DNA of 56,314 nucleotides from Bacteroidota bacterium (GTDB lineage Bacteria > Bacteroidota > Bacteroidia > Chitinophagales > Saprospiraceae): contig JAKOXM010000311.1 in the NCBI GenBank assembly GCA_029781095.1, positions 1 to 56,314 of the forward strand. The letters run 5' to 3'. The notes beneath the pieces were generated by a model, which saw nothing but the letters and a program-made list of their open reading frames with translations, was not told where the DNA came from and did no database searches. A program made the position numbers and the translations under genes. Of this stretch, positions 36,181-46,100 are shown piece after piece (position 1 is the first letter of the stretch; every line of letters starts with the position of its first letter).

Positions 36181-37755
36181 ATGCTAAAAAGATTGGCCCT
36201 TCTTTATTTCATCGGCGTATTTTTTGCCTGCAAGACCACCCGGAATCAGGCAAAGATGTCTCCCGAACCATATCGTCCGAATTTCCACTTCACGCCGCCG
36301 AGCATGTGGATGAACGACCCCAACGGCATGGTCTTTTTCGAAGGGGAATACCACCTGTTTTACCAGTATTATCCGGGCAGCACCGTATGGGGTCCCATGC
36401 ACTGGGGACACGCCGTGAGCAGGGATCTCGTGCACTGGGAACATCTGCCTATTGCCTTGTACCCCGACTCCCTGGGGCTCATTTTTTCCGGCAGCGCAGT
36501 GGTTGACTGGAACAATACAAGCGGGTTCGGGCAAAACGGGAAGCCGCCGCTGGTCGCCATATTCACCCAGCACCTGATGGAAGGCGAAAAAGCCGGGCGG
36601 CACGATTTCCAGTACCAGAGCATCGCCTATAGTAACGACCGGGGTCGCACATGGACCAAATACCGGGGTAATCCTGTGATACCGAATACTGAACACATAC
36701 ACGATTTTCGCGATCCGAAAGTGATCTGGAATGAGGAATCGCAAAAATGGCTCATGGTTTTTGCCGCAAAAGACCAGGTGAAATTCTGGTCGTCGCCCGA
36801 CCTGAAGCACTGGACGCATCTGAGCGATTTTGGTAAAGAATGGGGCGCTCATGGCGGCGTTTGGGAATGCCCCGATTTTTTCCCGATGACCGTGGCCGGC
36901 ACGAACCAGAAAAAGTGGGTATTGCTCCAGAGTCTCAACCCCGGATCGCCCAACGGCGGCTCGGGCACACAATATTTTATCGGCGATTTTGACGGCAAGA
37001 CCTTTTCGCTTGACCCCGCCTGCAAAGAATCCGTATCGGACGGGAAAGCGTTGTGGCTGGATTGGGGAAGAGACAATTATGCCGGCGTCACCTGGTCGGA
37101 TATTCCGAAACCGGACGGCAGACGGCTGTTTCTGGGCTGGATGTCCAATTGGGACTACGCCATGCTCGTGCCGACAAAAAACTGGCGCAGTGCGATGACG
37201 ATCCCGCGTGAATTGACCCTTGAAAAAACATCTGCCGGTCTGCGTGTTTTTTCCCAACCCGCCAGGGAACTTAAAAGAATGCGAAAAGGCTCGTATAATA
37301 TTGAAAGGCAAGAGGTTAACGAAAATCTGGATATCTCGCAAAAAAGCGGTTTTTCACCTGCTAACATGGAAGTCGAACTGGAAATCGAGATACCGGAAGG
37401 CGCAAAGACAACATTCGGACTGGTGCTTGCCAACACGAAAGGCGAGACGTACCGCGTGGGGTTTGATGCCGTTAAAAACGAATTTTTCAGCGACCGGACA
37501 CATGCCGGACAACGCGATTTTTCGAAAAACTTTGCCGAAAAAATACACACTGCCACGCGTCCCGGCTCACAGCAAACCATCAAATTGCATCTGTTTTTTG
37601 ACGTGGCCTCCTGCGAACTTTTTGCCGACGACGGGGCGGTGTCGATGACCGATATATTTTTCCCGTCGGAAAACTTTGAGCGTATCGGCATATTCGCCGA
37701 AAATGGCTCGGCCAGAGTGGTTTCCGGCAAGGTATACCAGTTGCAGGGGCGATGA
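36181..37755 (+). CDS. Glycoside hydrolase family 32 lipoprotein (levanase/fructanase type)
   Basis: 524 residues from the ATG at 36181 (the ORF track starts at a TTG seven codons earlier). Lipoprotein signal with Cys at 17 (IGVFFACKTT). GH32 catalytic motifs are intact: nucleophile Asp in WMNDPNG (Asp46), transition-state RDP in HDFRDPKV (about 176), and acid/base Glu in WECPDFF (about 230). A five-bladed propeller is followed by the C-terminal beta-sandwich (about 370-524). It should cleave beta-fructosyl bonds of levan, inulin or sucrose at the cell surface or periplasm. The nearest SusCD pair is 3.3 kb upstream with lon between, so a functional link is uncertain. Confidence 0.92.
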   Translation: MLKRLALLYFIGVFFACKTTRNQAKMSPEPYRPNFHFTPPSMWMNDPNGMVFFEGEYHLFYQYYPGSTVWGPMHWGHAVSRDLVHWEHLPIALYPDSLGLIFSGSAVVDWNNTSGFGQNGKPPLVAIFTQHLMEGEKAGRHDFQYQSIAYSNDRGRTWTKYRGNPVIPNTEHIHDFRDPKVIWNEESQKWLMVFAAKDQVKFWSSPDLKHWTHLSDFGKEWGAHGGVWECPDFFPMTVAGTNQKKWVLLQSLNPGSPNGGSGTQYFIGDFDGKTFSLDPACKESVSDGKALWLDWGRDNYAGVTWSDIPKPDGRRLFLGWMSNWDYAMLVPTKNWRSAMTIPRELTLEKTSAGLRVFSQPARELKRMRKGSYNIERQEVNENLDISQKSGFSPANMEVELEIEIPEGAKTTFGLVLANTKGETYRVGFDAVKNEFFSDRTHAGQRDFSKNFAEKIHTATRPGSQQTIKLHLFFDVASCELFADDGAVSMTDIFFPSENFERIGIFAENGSARVVSGKVYQLQGR

Positions 37756-37850
37756 ACAGCTGATATAAAAAACGCCAGGCAGCAAAAGACAAAAATTGTC
37801 AATTGCCTTTTTTCCGGACAAGAGGGTTCAGGCGCAAAGGCAAACACGAC

Positions 37851-37858
37851 TATCTTTG
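37851..37858 (+). promoter_or_regulatory. Candidate -7 element before the T9SS cargo gene
   Basis: TATCTTTG matches TAnnTTTG, about 70 bases before the ATG at 37931. No clear -33 element. Confidence 0.4.
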
Positions 37859-37930
37859 AATGGATAGCCGGTTCGGTCCGCTAAAAACGGGCTTCCCGAT
37901 CCATTCACTTCCGTTCAAAGCACACGCCCT

Positions 37931-38803
37931 ATGAAAAACGCAAGCCTCCTGCTGTTTTTAGCCCTTTCTGCCCGCCTGTTCGGTCAGATCGCCTATACGC
38001 CGTTCGAATTCGACGGGAGCATCTGGCGGGAATACTATTACGATGGCTCCGGCGGAGGCGTATTTTCAAAAGATTATCAATACACCGTCGACGGGGATAC
38101 GACCATCGATGGTATCCAATATTTCAAACTGAATGTGCTGGGGTTTGGCCTCTACTATACAGGGCCGATGAGCCCCAAGTACTATTTTTCAAATTATGTG
38201 GGCGCCATCAGGGAAACGGCAGGCAAGGAGATCAGAATTGTGCTGAGCGGCAAAACGGAGGAAACCTTTCTGTATCGCTTCGACATCAATCCGGGAGATA
38301 CCATCCAGATTTACAACCAATTGGACAATATTGTAACGGTTGAACATATCGACACGGTTGAAATTTGCGGAAAAGAGAGAAACCGTTATTTACTGCACTT
38401 CAGCAACGGAGTTTTAACCCCCGTTTATCTGATCGAAGGGGTAGGCACTACCCACGGACTGATACCTGAGTATGAATTTTTTGAGAGCGGGACCCGTCTC
38501 GATTGTTATTCAAATACCCATTGCGAGCCCTGTGAGATCATTGTAGGCCAACATGAACCCGCCGTGCCGAAAAATCCGGTGAGAGTTTTTCCGAACCCGG
38601 CCACGGATCTCCTTACAATAGAAAGTCCCGGAAAAAACTGGCTGGCAATGGATATTTATGACTCCCGGGGCGTGTTAAAAGAAACGGCCCGGGAGACGAC
38701 CGGGACGAAAACGCTGGATATTTCGAATTGGGAAAGCGGGGTCTACTTTGTCAGGATTTGGTTTGAAAATGCGATTCAGGCAGAAAAGATCATCCGGAAA
38801 TAA
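37931..38803 (+). CDS. Secreted protein with T9SS type A sorting domain
   Basis: 290 residues. Signal peptide MKNASLLLFLALSARLFGQ. The central 200 residues are beta-rich with many Tyr and Gly and match no family I recognise; Cys residues near YSNTHCEPCEI may form a disulfide. The last 75 residues are a Por/T9SS C-terminal sorting domain: VRVFPNPATDLLTIES, then MDIYDSRGVLKETA, then SGVYFVRIWFENAIQAEKIIRK. That domain sends the protein through the T9SS translocon (sprA is encoded 1.3 kb downstream) to the surface or medium. The function of the exported part is unknown. Confidence 0.85.
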   Translation: MKNASLLLFLALSARLFGQIAYTPFEFDGSIWREYYYDGSGGGVFSKDYQYTVDGDTTIDGIQYFKLNVLGFGLYYTGPMSPKYYFSNYVGAIRETAGKEIRIVLSGKTEETFLYRFDINPGDTIQIYNQLDNIVTVEHIDTVEICGKERNRYLLHFSNGVLTPVYLIEGVGTTHGLIPEYEFFESGTRLDCYSNTHCEPCEIIVGQHEPAVPKNPVRVFPNPATDLLTIESPGKNWLAMDIYDSRGVLKETARETTGTKTLDISNWESGVYFVRIWFENAIQAEKIIRK

Positions 38804-38894
38804 ACCGGTCCGGCATCAGGCAACCCGGGAAGATGGTTGAGCGCCTTTCCGGAAGACCGGCAACAAAACCGGCAAAAACAAGACCTGATTCCCG

Positions 38895-39380
38895 ATGAAG
38901 ACGCCGACATCCATCCCGGTTTTTCCGGTTATAGCCATTTCGTTTCTGCTCCTGATGACCGTCTGCTCATGCGGATACAGGATTGCGTTTGCTTCACCCT
39001 TGCAAAAAGAGCGGTCGGTGATCAAGGGCGGAGTCAATTTTTACAAGACCGGTTTTTCGGGTCGCCTTGACAGCGCCCGAACGGCGGGGCGGCCGGTTTT
39101 TATGGATTTTCACACCGAGTGGTGCGGCCCTTGCCGGGTGATGGACCGCGATGTTTTTCAGGACGGGCAGCTCGCATCCTGTTTTAACGAGACCTTCCTC
39201 AACCTGAAAATTGACGCTGAAAAAGGGGAAGGCGTGGTCCTCGCCAGGCAATTCGGCATCGACGCCTATCCAACCATGATATTCCTCGATGCAACCGGCG
39301 CAGAGCAAAAACGGATCGTGGGCCTCGTTACCGCTTCCAAATTGCGAAAAACCGCAATGAAGTTGAACAAGCCACATTAA
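38895..39380 (+). CDS. Thioredoxin-like exported protein
   Basis: 161 residues. The hydrophobic N-terminus (about 10-28, IAISFLLLMTVCSCG) is either a membrane anchor or a lipoprotein signal. The thioredoxin fold has the active site FHTEWCGPCRVMD at about 74-86 and the cis-Pro turn FGIDAYPTMIFLD at about 127-139. It fits the short periplasmic thioredoxin (Thioredoxin_7-like) group that reduces or shuffles disulfides in envelope proteins. It lies 91 bases after the T9SS cargo gene and 28 bases before ruvA. Confidence 0.82.
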   Translation: MKTPTSIPVFPVIAISFLLLMTVCSCGYRIAFASPLQKERSVIKGGVNFYKTGFSGRLDSARTAGRPVFMDFHTEWCGPCRVMDRDVFQDGQLASCFNETFLNLKIDAEKGEGVVLARQFGIDAYPTMIFLDATGAEQKRIVGLVTASKLRKTAMKLNKPH

Positions 39381-39396
39381 ATTTTGACATCCTTCC

Positions 39397-39404
39397 TACC
39401 TTCG
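39397..39404 (+). promoter_or_regulatory. Near-consensus -7 element 4 nt before the ruvA ATG
   Basis: TACCTTCG (one mismatch to TAnnTTTG) followed by CCCC and the ATG at 39409, the same geometry as at ruvC. Confidence 0.4.
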
Positions 39405-39408
39405 CCCC

Positions 39409-40005
39409 ATGTATGCATACCTGAAAGGTGAGATTACCTACCGAAGTCCGGCCTTTATCACACTGGAAGTCAATGGCATAGGCTTTCACGTGAATATCCC
39501 GCTGAGCACTTATACCGCAATAGAAGGGAAAGAACGCACCACGATCTACACACACCTGATCGTCAAGGAAGACTCCCACACGCTTTACGGGTTCGCCACG
39601 CAGACAGAACGCGCGATGTTTGTCCTGCTCATCGGCGTCACAGGTGTGGGGGCTACCACTGCCCAGCTGATCCTGTCCTCCATGACCGTCGATGAGGTCC
39701 GCGCGGCCGTGATCGGCGAGCAGGCGCACGTGCTGCAACGGGTAAAGGGTATCGGCGCCAAAACCGCCAAACAGATCATACTCGACCTGAAAAACAAGCT
39801 CGCGAAAGAAGCGCCCGACGCCGGCGCCATTCTGCTTCCTTCCATCGACAACACCGTTCGGGAAGAAGCGCTTTCTGCTCTTATCTCACTGGGATTCAAC
39901 CGGATAGCAGTTCAGAAAGCGCTCAATTCCGCGATGAAAGACAATCCGGCCCTCACAAGGGTGGAAGATCTGATCAAAATGGCGCTCAAAGCACTGGCAG
40001 TCTGA
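39409..40005 (+). CDS. ruvA: Holliday junction branch-migration protein RuvA
   Basis: 198 residues. The OB-fold domain I begins MYAYLKGEITYRSPAFITLEV. Domain II has helix-hairpin-helix motifs (LLIGVTGVGATTAQLILSS and RVKGIGAKTAKQIILDLKNKL). A short flexible link (about 133-150) leads to domain III (EEALSALISLGFNRIAVQKAL), which contacts RuvB. RuvA holds the four-way junction open while RuvB pumps DNA; RuvC, encoded at 15.2 kb, then cuts. Full length and typical. Confidence 0.93.
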   Translation: MYAYLKGEITYRSPAFITLEVNGIGFHVNIPLSTYTAIEGKERTTIYTHLIVKEDSHTLYGFATQTERAMFVLLIGVTGVGATTAQLILSSMTVDEVRAAVIGEQAHVLQRVKGIGAKTAKQIILDLKNKLAKEAPDAGAILLPSIDNTVREEALSALISLGFNRIAVQKALNSAMKDNPALTRVEDLIKMALKALAV

Positions 40006-40139
40006 CATTGCTGCGATTGACCGGATTGTATCCATTGGCGTAATAGAAGCCCATTCAGGCAACCCTTTTTCACCCGAAGGCGTCAACATGCAGTTTCGAT
40101 AATCAACCAACGAACAAATCCATACCTGCTTTTTTGAAA

Positions 40140-43100
40140 ATGACGAAGAAGAACACCCTTCTTGCGCTAACCGGCCTGTTTTCACTCGCTTCGCTGTATG
40201 CTTTTACCAATTCCGGAAGCGTGCGCGATAACGTTTTGACGATATTTTTTCCCGATAAAAAGCCGGCGATAGCCATCGAACATCCGCAAGCTGCCGGCAA
40301 TGAAATCCCGGCATTGCCAGTTGCCGCGCCTGCCTCCCTGCTCGCTCCGCCGGATACGACTCCGCCGTTGAAAGATCGTTACGAAGATTTTATCAATGGC
40401 AAATCCAATCAGATCGACCTGCAGGACCCGAAGGTGATCGACAAGGAGGTGGAATACGACCCCACAACAAATATGTATATCATCACCGAAAAGATCGGCG
40501 ATGAATTTTACCGTGCTCCCACGTACATGACTTTCGAGGAGTATGTGGCCTGGCGCGACCGCAAACAACAGCAGGAATACTTCGACCGTCTGCAGGGAGT
40601 TACCTTGTCGGGCGACAGGAATGCCAGCGGCATAGAGGACCCCATTGCCAAATTCAACGTAAAAACGTCCCTCATCGACCGCCTTTTTGGCGGCACCACC
40701 GTGGATATCCGGCCACAGGGCAATATCAACCTCACATTCGGTTTCCGGTACCAGAAAATACAAAACCCGATCCTGACACTTCGCCAGCAGCGCACCGGCA
40801 ACTTTGATTTCGATATGGATATCAATATGAGCGCGGCGGGCAAAATCGGTGAAAAACTCAACCTCAATTTCAACTACAATACCCAGGCGACTTTCGACTT
40901 CGATAACCAGATGAAGTTGCACTATGACACGAAAGGTTTTTCGGAGGACGAGATCATCCAGAACATCGAGGCGGGCAACGTGTCCATGCCTTTGCGCTCC
41001 AACCTGATCAAAGGCGCCCAAAACCTTTTCGGCGTCAAAACGGAAATGAAATTCGGCCACCTGCGCACTACTTTTCTGGCAGCGCAACAGCGTTCGAAGC
41101 AGCAGAGCCTTACCGTACAGGGCGGCTCCCAGGTGCAAACCTTCGAACGGCCGATCGACGAATACGACGAAAACCGCCACTTTTTCCTGAGCCAGTGGAA
41201 CCGGAACGAATTCGAACCCTCGCTGAAATGCCTGCCGGTGCCGCTGTCGCAATTTACCGTCACCCGGATGGAAGTCTGGATCACCAACGACCGTCTTGCA
41301 ACGGAAAACGTACGCGACGTAGTGGCCATGATGGACCTCGGCGAACCGAAACCTTACCTGAACGGTCCGACCGTGGATGACCCCAACCAGCCCGACTATA
41401 CGCTTCCTTTTCCGCCCGCAGTGGACAACAAGGGTAACGGACTGCCCGACAATATCAACAACAAGCTGTATCCGGATATCCTTTCCGAACTGACTGCCGA
41501 TTCGGCATTCCGTTTTTCCGACCGCGTGGTAAGCAAACTCACCAACCAGTACGGGCTAAAGCAAATCCGCGACTTCGAAAAGGTGCGGGCGCGTCTGTTG
41601 TCGTCTTCTGAATACACCTACAACGAGCAACTCGGCTTTATCAGCATCAACCTCAACGTCCAGCCCGACCAGGTGGTGGGTGTGGCGGTGGAATACACGT
41701 ACAACGGCTTGCCGCACAAGATCGGCGAGTTCACCAGCGACGTGCCCAACGGCGACTCTTTGAACCAGAACGTGCTGTTTCTCAAGATGTTGAAGAGCAC
41801 GACGGCCAATATCAGGTACCCTATTTGGGACCTGATGATGAAAAACATCTATGCCGTCGGTTCCGCCAACGTGGATCCGACGGAATTTCGCTTCGACGTG
41901 TTTTACGAAGACCCGGGCAAGGGCCAGAAACGTTTTCTCAACGGCGCCGACATTCCGGACGTCCTTCGGGCCAAACCGCTGCTCCAGGTGTTCAACCTCG
42001 ACAACCTCAACCTGCAGGGCGACCCCGGGGCTGATGGTATTTTCGACTTTGTGCCGGGGCTTACCATCAACCTGCGGACGGGACGCATCATGTTCCCCGT
42101 GCTGGAGCCATTCGGCTCTTTCCTCGACAAGAAAATGGAGGATGCGGGGATGGATAGTGTCAGTCGATCGAAATATATATATCCGCAATTATACGACTCC
42201 ACCCTGTTCCGAGCGCGGGAGTTCCAGCAACTCAACCGCTTCACCCTCAAGGGTTCCTATAAATCGAGTACCTCCTCCGAAATTTCGCTCGGCACCTTCA
42301 ACCTGCCCCAGGGCTCCGTGCGCGTAAGTGCGGGCGGGCGACAGTTGATAGAAGGGCAGGATTACCAGGTGGATTACAACATCGGCAAGGTGAAGATACT
42401 CAACGACGCTATCCTGCAATCGGGGCAGAATGTAAACGTGAGTTTCGAGGACAATACTCTTTTTGGATTTCAGAGCCGAACCATGCTCGGCGCGCGATTC
42501 GATTATGAAGTGAGCAAGGACATGAACATCGGCGCGACGTTTATGAACCTGTTTGAACGACCGCTGACGCAAAAGATCAACTTCGGCGACGACCCGATCA
42601 ACAACAAGGTGTACGGCCTGGATTTCAATATTTCCAAAGACGCTCCATGGCTTACCAAACTGGTCGACAAACTGCCGCTTATTTCCACGAAAGAGCCTTC
42701 CAGCATTACTGCGCAGGCTGAAATTGCCGCGCTGCGCCCCGGCCACAACCGCGCCATCAACCAGGGTACGGATTCCGGCGGCACGGCTTATATCGACGAT
42801 TTCGAAGGCAGCACCGCCAACCTGCCCCTGGCCAATCCGTCCAACTCGTGGGTCATTGCTTCCACGCCCCAGGGCGATCACGGCAACGAAGTCCTGTTCC
42901 CGGAATCCAGCCCCTCGCTGGACAGCGCCAACCTGCTCGCCCGCAACGCCAACCGCGCGGGCATGAGCTGGTATATCGCCGACCCCAGCGCCCGCGACGG
43001 GATTGACGCAGCCAACCCTTATACACGCCTGATCCAGTTTCAGGATATTTTCCCCAACCGCCAGCTGACGCCGCTCGAACAGTCCAACCTGCGTTCGTTC

Positions 43101-46100
43101 GACGTAACGATTTTCCCCCGCGAACGCGGCCCTTACAACTTTGAATTGCCCGGCGGTTATGGAGGCGGTCTGCTGACAAAAGGTCTTACCACCGACGGCA
43201 AGCTGAACCTGCCGGAAACACGCTGGGCGGGTATCATGCGCGGGCTCAATACCAACGACTTTGAAGCCGCCAATATCGAGTTTGTGGAATTCTGGGTGCT
43301 TAACCCGTATATGGACAAAGCGGACGATCCCGGTAATGTGTCCAAAGCGGGTACGATGTACATCGATCTAGGCACACTTTCGGAGGATATCATGCGCGAT
43401 TCCCGGCAGTTTTTTGAAAATGCCATACCAACGGGACAAGGTACCGGTACGACCGCATCTACGCCATGGGGTCGCGTCCCGGTATTGCCGCCCGTCGTGA
43501 ATGCATTCGACAACGACCCCGCCAAGCGGGTGTTGCAGGATGTGGGTCTCGACGGCCTCGACGATGCGGGTGAAACGCAGTTTTTCAAGGACTGGGTAAA
43601 CAGTATTCAAAACTCTACCCTCTCCAACAATGCCAAACAAGAGCTGCTTGCCGACCCCTCGAACGACAACTTCGTCTACTTCCGCGATCCGTCGTACGAT
43701 GCCACCCAGCCCGGTCTGCTGAAGCGCTACCGGCGCTTCAACAACCAGCAGGGCAACTCGCCGGTGAACAACACCTCCAACCTCAACCCTTCCGCAACGA
43801 ACCTGCCCGACGCCGAAGACCTCAACCGCGACAACTCGCTGAACGAAAGCGAGGCCTACTTCCGTTATCCGATCAACATGCCCAAAACCGTCGAAGACGG
43901 CCAGGAAGTGCTCGATCTCGAAAGTCCGCTCATCAAGGACCTTGTGACCGACACGGTCGTTTTCCGCAAAGACGGGGTTGGTCCGAAATACATTTGGTAT
44001 CGCTTCAAGGTTCCCCTCGATCTCAAAGACCGCGTAATCGTAAACGGAATCCAGGATTTCCGCTCGATACGATTTATGCGCATGTTCTGGAAAGGTTTCA
44101 CCGAACAGACGACCTTCCGCTTTGCCACCCTCGAACTGGGCCGCAACCAGTGGCGTCGTTTTACGCAGAACACCCTGTCCTGCAAGGCCTATGATTCTCC
44201 CTGGAATGCCGTCGCTTTCGATGTGAACGCAGTAAGTATCGAAGAAAATGCCGCGCGCACGCCGTTCAATTACACCATACCCTACGGCATTTCACGCGAA
44301 CAGTCCGTTGGCGCATTCCCCGATGTACTGCAAAATGAGCAGTCGCTTTCCATGAGTATCTGCGATTTGCAATACTGCGATGCCCGCGCCATTTTCAAAA
44401 GCCTGAATATGGACCTGAGGCAATTCAAACGCCTGAAAATGTTCGTGCATGCCGAAGGCAAAGACTACGACGGCAGCGGTTTGCTTGATTCTACCGATTT
44501 AACGGTGTTCATACGCCTCGGCTCCGATTATGTGCGCAACTATTACGAATACGAGCTGCCGCTCATGCCTTCCAAAGTTGACAACCTCAACGGGAATCCC
44601 GACAGCCGTACCTACAAGGAAGAGGTATGGAGACCGGAAAACAATTTCGATTTCCCGCTTGAATTGCTGACGGATGTAAAAAAACAACGAAACGCACAGG
44701 CGAACTGGCCGCTCGACATGCCGTTCGAAATAACGGACCCCAACAACCCCCGCGCGAGGGTAAAAGTGGTGGGCAACCCCAATCTGGGGTATGTAAAAGG
44801 CGCCATGGTCGGGGTGCGAAACGTGGATGACTCCAATAACCAATCGAACAAACACTGCGCGGAGGTGTGGATCAACGAATTGAGACTCAACGGCTTCAAC
44901 GAGCAGGCAGGCTACGCCGGACAGGCGCGTGTCGATCTGAAACTAGCCGATTTAGGCAACGTCTCGGTGGCCGGCACGTACAGTAGTATCGGCTGGGGCG
45001 GCATCGAACAGAAACTCATTCAGCGCCAGCGTGAAGAGGTGATTCAATACGACCTGTCTACAAACCTCGAACTCGGCAAGTTGTTGCCGGAAAAAACGGG
45101 TATCAAAGTGCCTTTCTACGCGCAATATTCCAATACGACGCGCAATCCCGAATACGACCCCTACGATCTCGACATCAAATTGAAAGACAAGATCCGCGAG
45201 GAAACCGACCCGGTGAAACGCGACGAGATCAAGAAAATGGCGCAGGATGTATCGATCGTACGCGGCTTCAACTTTACCAATGTGCGGAAGGAGCGCAAGG
45301 GCAATAGCAAACCCTGGCCCTGGAGTATCGAGAATTTCAGCCTGACCTATGCGTTCAACCAGTTAAAAAAACGCAACCCGTTCATTATCAATGATCAGCA
45401 AAACCAGTATAAAGGTGCGCTCGACTATCAATACGCAACCGGCCTGAAGCCCATCGAGCCGTTCAAAAACCTGATCAAAAATGACAAGTACCTCAAATTC
45501 ATCAAGGAATTCAATTTCAACCCCATTCCCAATACCTACGGGTTCAATACCAACATGGAGCGCCTCGTAGGCGTTACCACCTGGCGTTTTGTGGATTCCG
45601 ACGACCCTTCGCGCGATACCTACTACAACCGCCGCTTCACATGGGATCGAAATTATGACCTGGGCTGGGATATTTCACGGTCGCTGCGCTTCAACTACGA
45701 TGCCACGGCGCGCAGCATCATTGACGAACCCTATCAATACAAACCCGATGGCACGGCTTATTCCAAACAGGAACGCCGCGACTCCATCTGGTCGAATATC
45801 AAAAACCTCGGTCGCCCGAAGAACTATATGCACAACGCCAGCCTCAACTGGACGGTGCCGCTCAAATTGATCCCGTATATGGATTGGATAACTGTAAAAG
45901 CCACATATACAGCGGGTTATAACTGGACGGCGCAATCGCTCAAGTTGCAATACCTCGATGCCGGCGCTTTTGCAGATAACGTAAATGCCCGAAGCCTTGG
46001 CAACGTCATCCAGAACAACAACGTGCGGCAGATCAACGGCGACCTGGATTTCACCAAACTGTACGACAAGAGCAAATACCTGTCGAAAATCAACAAACCG

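Noticed and set aside
37860-37934. 24-codon upstream ORF whose TGA overlaps the ATG of the T9SS cargo gene
   Set aside because: The ATG is only one base after the -7 element, so it would lie upstream of the expected transcription start; translational coupling cannot be supported.
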